From positions 6,631,890 to 6,695,889 of the forward strand of contig CM070504.1 in assembly GCA_036346375.1 (NCBI GenBank): a DNA stretch of 64,000 bases. Direction: 5' to 3'. Shown piece by piece: positions 23,170 to 35,865 of this stretch. The notes beneath the pieces were generated by a model. The model saw nothing but the letters and a program-made list of their open reading frames with translations. It was not told where the DNA came from and made no database searches. Each line of letters starts with the position of its first letter. Within the stretch, counting starts at the first letter, position 1. The DNA is from Guadua angustifolia. Lineage: Eukaryota > Streptophyta > Magnoliopsida > Poales > Poaceae. A program made the position numbers and the translations under genes.

Positions 23170-26100
23170 TGTAGGGTCGAGGATGCGCCTAGAGGGGGGG
23201 TGAATAGGCGTTTTACGAAATTAATCGCTCACTAAAATCGATCGCTCTAATCAACCCCTATGTCAAAACCTAATCAAAGATATATGCGGAAGCGATAAAT
23301 AGGTTTTGACAATTAAAGCCTAAATCAACTAGGCTCACTAGTGCACTAACTAAATTATGTCTCTACACAAGAATTGCTAAATTGATCAACTAAATAATAC
23401 TAAGCAATTCTAATTCAAGCAATCAATAATATATCAAGAATGTAAATGCTTGAATGTAAAGGGACAAGAGACAACCGATATTTTTCCGTGGTGTTCGGAG
23501 ACTTACCGGTCTCCCCTAGTCCACGTTGAGGCTAGCCCACACTTGGACCGGCTCCCGCTCGAGCACCCGCCTCTTTCCACTAGTCGTGGTTTTTCACGCT
23601 CGCGCGTAGGCTCAACCCGAACCATCACAAACTTCGCCGGGCTTCACACCTCGAGAGCTCCCACGCCGACGACGCCACGCCGCCTAGGAGTCGGCAACCT
23701 CCAAGAGTAACAAGCCGCTCCTTCGCTTGAACCTCATCGAGCACAACGAATCATGCAACCGGTGATCACCAAGTGCAACACATGCACAAGGCCTCACTCA
23801 AGTGCAACACATGCACAAGAGGCTCTCAATCACTTCCTAATTGCAACACATGCAATTAGTCTTACTCTTAAGCTCAAGAAGCAAAGGGAGAAGAGCAACA
23901 CATGCACACAACTCCCACACACAAAAACAACACCAAAGAATCGTTGTTCCCAAGCCCCCAAGGGGTATTTATAGCCCCCACAAGAAAACTAGCCGTTTGG
24001 GGGCAAATGGGCGAATCAGCCTTTTATGTACTATCGCCTCTAAGGGCGGTAGTACTGCTTTAGCTCCAACGGCCGGCTAACGGACATATTTCCAGATTAT
24101 CGCCTCTAAGGACCTAGAGTATCAAGATTTATGATACTACCGCTCCCACCGAAGCAGAGTGCCACAACCGCCTGAAAACACGCCAAGATCGAAAAGTGCT
24201 ACCGCTAACCAAAAGCGGTAGTACCGCCCTTGCGTACTACCGCCAAACATCTTGATAGTGCCGGCCTTGCCCGACCAAGAAAAACACCGCTCAGAAAAGA
24301 GCTACTGGCTGAAAAACCCCTAGTAGTATCAAGATTTATGATACTACCGCACCTCAACAATGAGAGTGCCTACCTCGGGAGAAAATCCAGATCGACCAAA
24401 TCCATTTCTCCAAAACCAAACCCATTCTTTGAGCCTCTAGATGATCAACACATGATCAAACACACGTGCAAAAACACATTTGCACCAACTTAGCCCATGC
24501 TCAAAGAATTCAAACCAAATTGCGAAAACACATTTCACAACCAACTCAAAGACTATTTGCAAAACGATAAGCAAATCAAACTGAGTTTATGAGATTAATT
24601 CCCTAGCCATGTGAAGGTCAACACAAGACCCATCAACTTGCCAACACCGCTGCAAGCCCCACTCACATGCTCTCGAATTCGGACTCATAAACCTCAGTTT
24701 ATTCGCACAACGAACTTGCAAACAACACAATAAACATATCTCATGCTTGAGCACTACTCTTTGCAACACATGCAAAAGTCTAGCTCCAAGCAACATCAAA
24801 TCAAGATGCATGAACTCTCTAACACATGCAATTCTATAGTTCAATGCAACACCAAAACCAAACTTCACACCAAAACCAAATCACACGTATGAGCTCTTTA
24901 CTCGCAACACATGCAAGCCTCTAGCTCCATACAAACACACAAACATCAAATCATGCTTGAGCTCTCTCCTTTTGCAACACATGCAAAACTTAGCTCCAAG
25001 TAACACCAAGGTTTTATAAAGATTTGTTTTATGAACAAAACATGAAGCTTCAACTAATGCAACACATGCAAAAGTGAACTTCACGCAAAAGCCAACGCAC
25101 TAGCTTATCACTTCTTGCAACACATGCAAATCAAAGCATTATATGAAAACCAAATGCATATACTCTTTCATCTTTGCAACACATGCAAATCGAGCATAAT
25201 GCAAAACAACCAAGCATAGGCTTAACACATTTGCAACACATGCCAAATGGTTAACCCACATGCAAAAACCAAATCAAATAAGATTTGAGCTTGAGTGAAC
25301 GCGGGATGAGATCACCAACACATGATGAAGCTCAAGCAAAGGGAACGACCCCTCTTAATAGCACGGCGATAAAACCTTAGACTCAAAGACTACAAAGTCC
25401 TTAGCCTATCTAGTTACACCTTCGCCGCCGCGCACAAGCAATCCCCTTTGGGGTCTTTATGATCATCACTTTGATATTCCCCCGGGATCGTTACCCTTCT
25501 TTATCTTCGGGATCCACTCTTGACGCCCATCAACTCATGATGTCGTCCTTGTCCCGTTCTCATCATCTCATCAATCTTTGGACCTAACTTAATCACAACT
25601 CATACAAATAGTTAGTCCAAGATGCATGGTTGTCTCAATTATCTCTTGCACTCCATTAACACATAATGGATGCCTTTAGATCAATTGAGCACAACCTAAA
25701 TCAATTGAAATGATTGTAAATGTGTCTTAAGTATAACAATGCAACACATGCTTAATTATACTTAAGAACTATCCATTTGTCCTTAATTAATCAAGGAGCA
25801 CCATCAACACATGATGAAGTGTTCTTTAATGATTAACAAGACAAATGAACTCAATTTAAATTATCATTTAAATTGATATGAGTATATATTAACTACACAA
25901 GTTTTCATATACTCATGTTGATGAAAAGTAATGATCCATTATATGTAAACTATATGGAAATGATCATTACTCTAAATCATCAACTATAGAATACACCCCA
26001 CATGTATATGTGCATAGATATAATTAACTTGGACATAATATTCACATATCCAATTTGATCGTATTGGAGTATATCCTATATTACCATGAGTATACTTATA

Positions 26101-26542
26101 ACTAGGCAATTCAAACATATACTCAAGGATTTAGTTTCTTTGTCTTGATCCTTATATGTGTCAATAAAGAATAGATCAATACAAAGAGACTTTCAAGTTA
26201 AACTACAAACTCCCCCTAAATATGTGCATCCATGTAATATATAGATTGAGAAACATGATGCACATTTTGTGGTTAATATAACGGGGACATTCATACTTTA
26301 ACTTGAATCCAAAGTATGTAATTAATACTATAATGAATATGCAAACATACCTTGGGTTTTCCATTTTTCAATGCGATGAGACTAATCAAAGATATTCTAG
26401 ATAAACATGTTAGTCTCGATATAAGATTGTCATTAATAACACTATCGCATTAGGGGATAAACTCAATATTGGATTTGTCATTAACACAAGATTAGATTTG
26501 TCATTAACACCAAAACCATAACTAATGAAGGTTGAACTTACA
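23170..26542. mobile_element. TG...CA insertion, probably a very long solo LTR or LTR-like non-autonomous element
   Basis: It begins TGTAGGGTCGAGGATGCGCC and AGAGGGGGGGTGAATAGG, ends AACTTACA, and is flanked by TAGGG on both sides. Removing the insertion and one TSD restores the MULE reading ...RNPM-VYHE, which fixes both borders. TG...CA ends with a 5-bp TSD are products of a retroviral-type integrase. At 3373 bp it shows no second LTR, no primer-binding site and no gag or pol, so a solo LTR is the simplest reading. The centre is rich in CAACACATG hairpins (separate entry). Orientation is not settled. Short frames such as 23450-23710 and 24587-24868 are not believed. Confidence 0.75.
23773..25816. 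repeat. Dispersed hairpins with constant ACACA loop and variable stems
   Basis: At least twelve places have a word, the loop ACACA, then the reverse complement of that word. Examples: GTGCA/TGCAC (23773-23787, 23802-23816), CTAATTGCA/TGCAATTAG (23837-23859), TGATCA/TGATCA (24442-24458), TTTGCA/TGCAAA (24760-24776, 25173-25189), TTTTGCA/TGCAAAA (24970-24988), TTGCA/TGCAA (25115-25129), TCCATTA/TAATGGA (25652-25670), CATCA/TGATG (25802-25816). GAAA/TTTC at 24524-24536 extends past one mismatch, and GTGCAAA/TTTGCAC at 24466-24485 has one more loop base. Stem sequence varies but pairing is kept. Confidence 0.85.
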
Positions 26543-26547
26543 TAGGG
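26543..26547. repeat. Right TSD (TAGGG) of the 3.37-kb insertion
   Basis: Matches 23165-23169. It lies inside the codons for Asn-Pro of the MULE RNP motif read on minus. Confidence 0.75.
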
Positions 26548-27650
26548 TTCCTTGATGAACTAGCGCCATCCCTTGGATTCAGTGATTGCTTCTTGGCTAG
26601 TTCATCCAACGTCCTCCACAGCGAGTCGAACTTCCTCCGCTGGTTTTGTTTGTACAGCCGCTTGAACATGTTCATAAACTCCTTGTTCCTGAACTGACGG
26701 AAAAAATTGGCACCCATGTGCCTCATGCACCACCTGCTCTTCAGGTCTGGCCACTTTGTTGCTCCCATGGCGTCGGACCCTTGTTGCATATCCACGATCG
26801 CCCTCAGCAACCCTGCATGTCGGTCATGGATGACACATACATCAAGGCGGTCCTAGACAACTGCCATCTTGACTCTTTCAAGAAACCAGTACCAGCTCTC
26901 CGTGTTTTCCCCCTCCACGAAGGCCAATGCGACCGGTAGAACTTGGTTGTTGGCGTCCACTGTGATTGCAGTTAGAATCTGGCCCCTATATTTCCCTGTG
27001 AGGAATGTGCCGTCCATGCAAATGACCAGGCGACAGTGTCGGAAGGCATTTATGCATGCGCCAGGTGAAGAAGGCCCGCTGCAAGACCCACTTACCCGCC
27101 AAGACGCACCATCCGCGGAAACTCCGCAAGGTCGATGACCGTCATCGATTCCTACTTGATATTGCCCCGAGCAAGTGTGGAATATTCTCGTAAGAAACTT
27201 CAGATGTTCCAACCGTATTTGCAAAGTTTGTTCTTTTTGCTCTCCATGCCTTTCCGTAGCTAATCTTGTATCAAACCTCTCATCTACAAACTCGATAATG
27301 GATCGAGGTCAGAAAGCGATTGTCCACGATCGACCATAAACACATTTGCCACCCAAGTGACGACAGATTCTGGTGTTCTGCTCCGCTTCCTCCGGTTAGC
27401 GCTTATGCTCGTCACTATGGAACATTTCGATAGTCCTCCACTTCCCTTGTATGCATGCACTGCCATGGGCACGAATCAACTACGACCGCACGTCGTAGTC
27501 TTTTTCTTGTCGACTTCACTACCTGAATTGCCGCCAAGAGACATTGACCAGTACTTCATCGCATCCATCACAGCCTCCTTGTCTTTATATATGGCCCCCT
27601 GCGCGACCTCGTTCTCATGATACGGCCCGGTTGAAAAGTTGTTTTTAACA

Positions 27651-28264
27651 TGCTAGACAGAAAAGTAACTATAGTTAGTGGTTGTGACTTTTCTAAGATG
27701 TCATTTGGCAAATCAGTTTTTGGCTAGATTTTCTTGAGATGCCAAATGTGAAGGAGACCGAGCGAGACGGAGGCAAGTGGGGAGGAGGCAACGAACCTCC
27801 AAGGCAAGGCGGAGGCTAAGCGGGGAGGAGACAAATGAGGAGGAGATGGAGCGTAGGTGACTAGGGAGGAGGCGGAGCGCGAAGAGGATGAGGCCAATGA
27901 CCAGGAAGGATGCGGCCGATCGTGGAGGAGGTCGAGCACGAGGAGGATGAGGCCGGGTGACCTAGCGCTCAAAGCCGCCTAAAGCACCTCTCCTCTAGCT
28001 TTAGCTTTGTGATGATGGTTTTGAAGAGGCTACGCTGTGAAGTAGCTTGATAGCCAGCCTATTTGAAGGGGGCTGTGACTCAAAAGGCTTGATGGCCCTC
28101 CGATTGCCATCACCGCTGCAGCCTGTAGCATGCCGTCCAGTGCCAGCCCTTTCGTGCTTTCCGCAACTTCGCCACAAGTAGAATTAGGTAATCAAGTGTC
28201 CTGAATTTGCCCGGTTTTGGGGTTCAAATGAGAAATTAAATGGCTAATATGAATATAATTCTTC
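27651..28264. other. Intergenic, flank of MULE and LINE
   Basis: A GA-rich low-complexity patch (27745-27970) gives open frames on minus without a motif. No gene or MULE TIR was found. Confidence 0.35.
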
Positions 28265-28274
28265 GAAACTAGCA
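28265..28274 (+). repeat. Left TSD of the full-length LINE
   Basis: GAAACTAGCA is repeated at 36045-36054 after the poly-A end. Confidence 0.75.
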
Positions 28275-28290
28275 GAAAAATGTTCCAGAT

Positions 28291-31200
28291 ATGTTCCAAA
28301 CCACGAAAAAAGATGAAGCCTCCTCCTCCTCCTCTCGTGCCTCCGCCTGGCCACCTTTGGCTCCCCCTGCCTCTCGTGGTTCTCCTCGTCGCCCACTCTC
28401 GCATGGGCGAGGGCTAGCTCTCCTCGAGGATCGCCGATTCTCCATCTTCTCCAAAAAGGATCCTTCGGCCTCGGTCAGTTGGTTCCCTGGCATGGGAAGT
28501 CTCTTTCGTTCTTGGGTCCTACTCTCTGCCTGCTCCGCGGTTCATCACGCCTCCTCTTCGCCTCAAGGATCGTTCTTTATTTTGGTGGTCTTCAAGCGAT
28601 TCTCGTTTCGTCTTGACTGCCGATCGGTGGCTCTTACCCTTCACTCAATATTAGGTGGTGCTCCAGCTGGCTTCCACGTCCTTCAGGCCTCTCCCACGCA
28701 TTTCCGATGCTCAGTTGCTTCAAAAAAAGTGGCTTATTTAGTTCTCAGTCTGTCCAGAGTATTCTCGGAGGCTTTTGATCTATCATTCTTCTTGTGGAGG
28801 GATGGTGGTGCTAATTGGGAAAAGGATTATCTGATTTGGCTCTCGGAGGATCGGAAGTCTTGGTCCTGCCCCAAACGTCCCATGAGGATTTCTGACAGTC
28901 GGGGCTCCCTCCCCCTCCCTTCCCCCCAATGTTATCGTTTAAGGATGATCTTCGTCCTCCGGTTGAGGATCTTATTCTGGACTTCAAGGATGGTTTCTCG
29001 TTCCAGCAATCTATTCTCAAGAGGTTCAACACGGTGGTTTTCCACAATGCTAGATCTGCCAAAGGCTCCTTTTTCTTGCTGGTCTATTTCAGAAGAAATA
29101 CATTCAAGTTGAATCAGGATTCTGCTGCAGTGGCTTTATGTTCAATTCTTGGGGATTCTCCGGATGATTTTCACCTTCTCCCGGTCTCAGATCGTCACTT
29201 TCGGATCTCTGTTGCCAATGGCTTGGTTGGTCGGCATTTATGTTCCATCAAGAGGTTCACTACTCAACATTTTGACGTTTATTTCTACCCCTGGAGAGGA
29301 TCTGATCCCCTCTGGCGGGATGGCTTGAGGAATTTTATTCTTGCTGCTCAGAAAGACCCTCCTCAAGGCCCAAATTCTTCTTCCTCTTCTAATGGAAAGC
29401 TTAATCAGGTGGCCCTTCCTCTCCGACATCATCCCAAGAGAGTTTCATTTTCTGCCGACCGACCAGTCCGTCAATTGACTCAGGGCCATTGTCCTCAGAG
29501 CGTCATAACCGTGGGAAAATTGTCGTGCCCTATCCGCAATTCTCCACCGAGATCATTCCGAATTGGTTGTTCGATTGAGTTTGGGAAAGGTCTTAACTCA
29601 TCGGTCATTGCTTCTTCTCCGGCGGAAGCTTGCCTGGCACCTGTGATGAATTTGAATTCAAAAGAGCCCTCTCTGGACCTAACTCATTCCCGTTCGGCAT
29701 CAGAGAGGTTGGGGGTTCCCAATGCCCCCCTGGTCATGCATTAATGGCTAGTCAGGTGGCTGTCCGGGGGCTTAGTCTCGGGCTTTGCATTAGTGCGCCT
29801 GTCTCCTTCAGCCTGGGATTTTCTTCCAGCCTTCTCCTTGAACCTTCCCGCCATCTGCGCGCTGGGCTGGTTAGCCCAAATTATTCTGGTCCGTTCAGTT
29901 CCTTTTGGTGCTTTAAGCCTGGCCGTTCGATCGGAGGTGGTGGTCTTATGCATTTTCTTCGAGGAAAGATAGGGAGGGCTTTTTCGTCTCAAGACGCCTC
30001 TACGGATGCTTCCCTATCTCTATCTCTTGGGACCTGCTTCCCCAAAAACCTCCCCTCTCCCCGCTGCAAAGGAAACTTTCTCTCTCTCGTTCTTCCTGCT
30101 GAGGGCGCCCCTCTTTCCTCATCGGTTGATATTTCTCCTGCTTTGGATTCTATGGCGAACTTTGCTTTCGACCCGGCAAGATTCATTCCCCATCATGTTC
30201 AGATCGAGGACGGTGGCCCTCTCAGGTTGGCCCGGGCGACTGCCCATATCAGCGGCTTTCCTCCAAGACATCACGAGGACTGGGTTTTAGTGGTGGATCG
30301 AGATGAAGTAATCGCCCAAGAGGACTACGATGATTGCCTCCTTCAGGTCAGGGAATACATTGAAGAAGAGTTTCAATTCCCTGTGCTCCAATCCGGTCGC
30401 ACAATGCTGGGTCTAGGCATTCTTCACCTGAACAGCTCCTTCAGCCGAGATCAGCTTATCTCTATTGGTGATCACTTCGTCGGGGGAGTCCGCATCAGTT
30501 TTCTTCAGCATGACAGAGCGTCAAACGCCCAGAATGCCCCGTATACCAGAATTGGGTGGCTGATGCTACTGGGTATACCTCTCGATTTAAGATCCCATGC
30601 CTTCTTGGAACAAGCCTGCGCCCCGTTCGGTCGCCTGGTGCGGTGGCGAATTGATAACAGGTTCCTATCGCATGTCCTAGTGCAATGCCAATTTCACAAC
30701 CTTGTAGACATTCCTAGAAATCTGGTCCTGCGAGTTGGCACTGGCCCTAATGGAGCGGCCGTTTCTTGGAGGTTCCGGTGATCATTTTATTCCATGAATT
30801 CACTGATGCAAATCTTCTGCCGGACGAGGATCATTTGGAGCCTCAGAACCTTCAGCAAGATCAACAGCTCAATCCGGAGGTGATCGTTCCTCCCCTATTC
30901 TTCCAAGCGCCCTTCCAAGGAGACCCGGTTTGGGACCAAGCTGTCCAGAATCAGCAGAATCAGGCCAACGGGGAAGTCATCTGGAACCAACCAATCGAGG
31001 TTGCGCACATTCAGGCCCCGGTCTTTCAAGAGGAAATGGAAGCCATGGATTTTTCGGATGAACAATCGTCTGTTGAAGGCCCTCCTCTGCAGGTCTAGGA
31101 AGACCAGGAAGACTTGCACCTTCAAGTGAGTGATCGACCCCCAAGACTAGAACTGGAGGCTCTTGTTTCATCTGCATTGAGGGAGTTATCAGTCTACGGA

Positions 31201-31895
31201 GGATCCACATCATCATTTCTATTCAGAATTCTTAAGGAGACTAGATGGAAGGGGACATGTTTCAAAATAGTGATCCCCAACAATTTCTCTCTTCTCCGGT
31301 TATTAGGGGCTTTTGAATTCCACAGGTTCGGCAGGGAAAGTCTGCTACCACCGGTTCAGTCATCGAAACCCCTTCTGCTGATGTGGCATGAGTCCTGGCA
31401 TCGAACCTCCACCCAGGGGGTGCATCCCGATCTCCGGCTGCCGTCGTTCTTCATAGTATTCACAGCATGATATCGGTGGTCTATGAGAGGAAAAGGAAGG
31501 CGGCCCGGATCTCTGTTGATCCCCCCGTCGTGGACCTAATGTCTTCCAATTGGTTGGACGTCCCAGTCCAACAATGCTTGGCCTCAGGATGCCAGAAAAG
31601 CTCCAGACTGCAAGATAAATATAAAGGACTCAAGCAACCAAGTGTGGCCGCCCTGTTCAAGAGATCTAAGTCTCACAATGACAAGGGCCGTTCATCGGCG
31701 TCAAACTATTCTGGTATTTCTAAAAGACGACATGAATTTTCTCACTTCCCTTCCATCGAGGAGGTTGATGCTCTAAAAAGCAACACTCCTGTGATTTCTG
31801 TTCAGGTCATTCAAAAGGTGGCTGTTGATAAATGTGGGCTATCTCCTGAGGAGGTGTCCCGGGCAGAGCTCTTCAAAGAAAATAATGCAGAATGA
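28291..31895 (+). pseudogene. LINE ORF1 region with DUF7597-like block, broken
   Basis: The coding signal runs through several frames. At 28291-28900 a segment with GSFFILVVFKRFSFRLD...VALTLHSILGGAPAGFHVL is read. At 28929-29744, in another frame, a related module follows: GSFFLLVYFRRNTFKLN...VALCSILGDSPDDFHLL, then DVYFYPWRGSDPLWRDGL. The frame changes again near 29700. At 29630-30781 comes the block MANFAFDPARFIPHHVQIED, GWLMLLGIPLDLRSHAFLEQ and so on, which resembles the DUF7597 proteins common in grass LINEs (name from memory). 30766-31470 continues with one in-frame TAG at about 31096-31098, and 31467-31895 holds the C-terminal part (CGLSPEEVSRAEL). No CCHC zinc knuckle is visible. ORF1 proteins bind element RNA; this copy has at least three frame breaks. 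Confidence 0.6.
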
Positions 31896-32246
31896 TCTGC
31901 TTGTCTGCAGCGCCTTGGAGGATTTTGGTTTGGGTCGTGTTGTTAGTGGGTCTCTTTTGTCTTCGGATCAAATGCTCTCGCAACTTTCTGGGTCTAGTGG
32001 GGAACGGCTCTGGTTGTCTATTTGGACTTATTTTGGCCTCTGTCTTATCAGCCTGCTTACTCCTTCATTTCTTGTTCTGGCAATATTTGCTTTGTGGTGG
32101 ATTGGTCTTGCGAATTGGGGGTTGGGCCTCAGCAATTTCTCCTGGGGATTCGTCAAGGTTTCTCTCTTCGTTAGTCATTCGGTCAGGCGTGGGGTTGATC
32201 CCCATGGCAAGCCCCTTCTCGGTCTGCTCTCCCCGACTAATATATC

Positions 32247-35200
32247 ATGAATTCTCATTCTAATTCGTGGAATTGGTCCATTCTTAACTGGAATGTTAGA
32301 GGCTTAAATGATCCGGCTAAATGCAACTTACTCCCGATGTAAAATTCAGGACTCCGGATGCTCTGTGATCTCCATTCAGGAATCTAAGCGCACCACGATT
32401 AACCACTCTGTACTCAAAAATATTGCGCCGAAGAGGTTCAATCAGTTCTCCTTCTTTCCGTCGGATGGCGCTTCCGGGGGCATCCTGATCGCCTGGGTTG
32501 GGTCTGTCCTTTCGGGGCAAACCATTTTCAGCCTCCCTTTTGCCATTGCGGTTAAATTCACCTCCAACCATGATCACAAGACTTGGACTATGATTTCAGT
32601 TTATGGCCCGTGCTCGGGTATTGGCAAAACCCAGTTCTTAGATTGGCTCTCCAACCTTTCCATTCAAGAAGAGGAGGACCTTATCATTTTGGGTGACTTC
32701 AATCTCTACAGATCCATTGAGAATAGAAACAAACCGGGCGGGAGACATAGTGATGCTCTAGTGTTTGACAACATCATCACTTCCCTTGGGCTCATCGAGA
32801 TTCCTCTTAAAGGTTTGAGGTTCACCTGGAATAACATGCAATCCAATCCTCTTTGGGAGCAGTTGGATTGGTGCTTCACCTCTCCTCACTGGGCTCTATC
32901 CTTCCCGGCGACCCTCTGGTTACCGCTGTCTCGTACCATGTCGGATCATGTCCCTTGTGTGGCGCGGATCCAAACCTTCATTCCGAAGCCGGCGGTTTTT
33001 AGATTCGAAAATTGTTGGTTACATCGACAGGATTTTTTAGAGACAGTCCAACAGAACTGGAACCAGGCCGGTGGTGGGGAGGCTTCTGCGGTAATCCGTG
33101 TCAAGTTCAAACTTGATCGTCTTCAAACCAAACTCCGTGCTTGGAGGTGGAGTCTGTCCAACATTAGAGATCAATCCTCCAGCTGCTCTTATTTTATTGG
33201 TGTCCTGGATTTAATTGAGCAAAACAGGTCTCTACACTCCCATGAAAGAAATTTCAGGACCATTCTCAAAGACAAATTGGGCTCCCTTCTGAACCTCCAG
33301 AACATCTACTGGAGAAATAGATTCAAGACTCAATGGGTCAAATTTGGTGACGAAAACACAAAGTATTTTCACAGCAAGGCTTCAGAAAGATTCCGCTATA
33401 ACATTATTACCTCCCTCTCTTCTGGGAATGGGGACATATTATATGATCATCAGGCTAAAGCCAATATGCTTTTTGATTTCTTTTCGGCCAGAATGGGTCA
33501 CTCCGACAATCCGGACATGCTTTTTGACCTGGAGTCCCTAGTTCCTCGTAGGGATGACCTCTTATGGCTTGTTTCCCCTTTCTCCTCTCAAGAGATGGAT
33601 GAGGTGGTCAGTCACTTTCACTCGGATAGTGCTCCTGGTCCGGATGGTTTCAACGGGAAGTTCTACAAAAAGTGTTGGCATATTATCAAGCAAGATTTCT
33701 ACAACCTTTGTCAAGGCTTTTTTGAGGGATCTATCTCCCTGGCTCCTATCAATCAGTCCTTCATTGTCATGATTCCTAAATCCAACAATCCGGAATCCCC
33801 CAATGATTTTAGACCAATCTCTCTTCTTAATCTCTCCATTAAATTGATTACTAAGCTATTAGCCTCTAGACTTAACTCCATCATGTCAAAGTTGGTCCAT
33901 AAGAATCAATATAGCTTTATCAAAGGAAGATCCATCCAAGACTGCTTAGCCTGGACTTATGAATACACTCATCTCTGTCAACAGTCAAAGGAGAAAATCG
34001 TGATTTTAAAACTGGACTTTGCAAAAGCCTTTGATACCATTGAGCATAATGCTATCATTTCTATGCTCGCGGCGTTGGGATTCCACAGTACCTGGTTGAG
34101 GTGGATGAGGGAGATTCTTGATTCGGCTTCCACCTCTGTTCTCCTCAATGGTGTTCCTGGTCTTCCTTTTCGCTGCAAGAGGGGTGTCTAACAAGGTGAT
34201 CCCATCTCCCCTCTGTTGTTTGCTATTGCCGCTGATCTTCTTCAGTATATTCTCAATTCGGCTAAACAATCTGGTCTCATTTCCTCCCCCATCGAGCTGG
34301 GAGGTCAAGTGGATTTTCCGATCATTCAGTACGCCGATGACACTATAATTTTTATGAAAGGCTGTCAAAATGACATCTTCACTGTCAAATGCCTGTTGCA
34401 ATCCTACTCGACGGCCACCGGTCTCAAAATTAATTTCCATAAATCTGCTATGGTCCCCATCAACATGCTGGAATCTGAGATCGCCATTCTAGCTGGAGTG
34501 TTTGGATGCAAAATTGAGAAATTCCCTTTTACCTACCTCGGTCTTCCCATGGGCAATATCAGGCCTCGCATTAAGGATTATGATCTCATGGTCAACAGGA
34601 TTCGCAATAGGGTTTCTTCTTTCTCCGCTCTTCTATCCATCGGTGGCAGACTCCAGCTGGTAAATTCTGTTGTCTCCCACATGGCCACTTATGCCATGTG
34701 CTGCCTTAACCTTCCCACCGCAGTCATCAATAGGATTGATCAAGCCAGACGGGTGTGCTTGTGGGGGAGAAATGAGATCAATGGAGCCAGTAAATCCCTC
34801 GTCAAATGGGACAAGGTCTGTAGGCCGAAGGCCAAAGGAGGTCTTGGTGTCTTAAATCTAAGAACGCATAATAATGCTCTCAGGCTTAAGTTCTTGCACA
34901 AATTCTTTAATAAAAAGGACATACCTTGGGTGCATCTCATTTGGTCTGCTCATTATCACTCGACTCTCCCGCAAACAGATTCTCGGAGAGGCTCCTTCTG
35001 GTGGAAGGATGTGCTGAATCTTCTGGACCAATTTAAAGGGATTGCCCAGTGTCAGGTTGGTAGAGGGGACACTGTGCTATTCTGGCAAGACGTCTGGAAC
35101 AACATGCATCTGTCTTCGAGATTGCCGCATCTTTTCTCTTTCGCCAGGAACAATCAGTTGGATGTGCGATCCTTCATCCTCAATCCTGCTGTTTCTGCCA

Positions 35201-35865
35201 ATTTTAATCTCCCTCTCTCAAATCAAGCTTTTCATGAGCTTCAGATTCTTCATTCCCTTATCCATGAAGTTAACATTAGCTCGGATTTGCCTGATGAGTG
35301 GATCTACATCTGGAAATCCAGGGAGTTCATGCCCAGTATTTTCTACAAAAGGGTTTTCTCCCACATGGCTGCTCCTGCCCCTCTTTCCTGGATTTGGAAG
35401 AGTAAATGCTCCTCTAAGATGAAAGTATTTACTTGGCTTCTTTGTCGGGACCGTCTCAATACTAGGAACATCCTCAGAAGGAAGCATTGCATCCTCACTG
35501 ACCTGGACTACAATTGTGTTCTTTGCAACCAAGCCGTTGAAGAATCTCATGATCATCTCTTTTTTCAATGTTCTTTCAGCACGGCTTGTTGGAATGCCCT
35601 GCAAATTCATTCGAACATGGACTCTGACATTTTCCAAAGACTTTCGGATGCCCATTCTTGTGAAAATACCCCCTTTTTCATGGACGTCTTCATGATCGCG
35701 GCTTGGGGTATTTGGAAGCAGAGGAATGATCGGATCTTCAAGGAGGTTAACCACAGTATCATTGCTTGGAAGTGTTGGTTCCTTGAGGAACTTCGTCTCC
35801 AATCTCTCCGTGTTAATTTTTCTCTCAGGACCTCTTTCCTTGCTTGGGGTTCTAGGCTTGGCTAG
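32247..35865 (+). pseudogene. LINE ORF2: endonuclease, reverse transcriptase, zf-RVT; two lesions
   Basis: ATG at 32247 gives ...WSILNWNVRGLND, the start of an APE-type endonuclease. About one base is inserted near 32330, and the frame continues at 32308 with VISIQESK (catalytic Glu), LIILGDFN (GDFN motif) and SRTMSDHVPC (SDH motif). The RT domain shows FRPISLLN, KLDFAKAFDTIEH, QGDPISPLLF and QYADDTIIFM (catalytic DD at about 34335-34340). A single TAA at 34189-34191 sits just before QGDP, where LINEs normally have Arg or Lys. The frame then runs unbroken to 35865. The C-terminal zf-RVT region (WIWKSKCSSKMKVFTWLL, then C..CNQAVEESHDHLFFQC) is intact. Only these two lesions separate it from an open ORF2. 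Confidence 0.9.

Larger units (their letters stand above)
22390..27650 (-). pseudogene. Mutator-like (MULE) transposase, decayed and split by an insertion
   Basis: Read on minus. 27472-27284 carries the WVANVF..DRGQSLSDLDPLSSL segment. 27224-26545 carries the MULE DDE core: FRHCRLVICMDGTFLTGKY (first catalytic Asp), GQILTAITVDANNQVLPVAL, then VCVIHDRHAGLLRAI (second Asp) and KSRWCMRHMGANFFRQFRNK. The frame has a TAG at about 26851-26853 in place of an Arg-like codon. It breaks off at RNPM, where the 23170-26542 insertion lies, and resumes at 23164 as VYHE, followed by MEKWSLLHNEGGSRYGIMTT and a SWIM-type stretch LPCSRVIAAADETHRSCRPY near 22640-22570. There the His expected in PCSH is Arg. More stops and at least two frameshifts follow. 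MULE transposases cut and paste DNA between long TIRs; this copy cannot work. The TIRs were not found. Confidence 0.85.

Noticed and set aside
31825..32263. Hydrophobic frames between LINE ORF1 and ORF2 resembling a membrane protein
   Set aside because: Inter-ORF spacer of the LINE, TTG- and CTT-rich; no conserved family.
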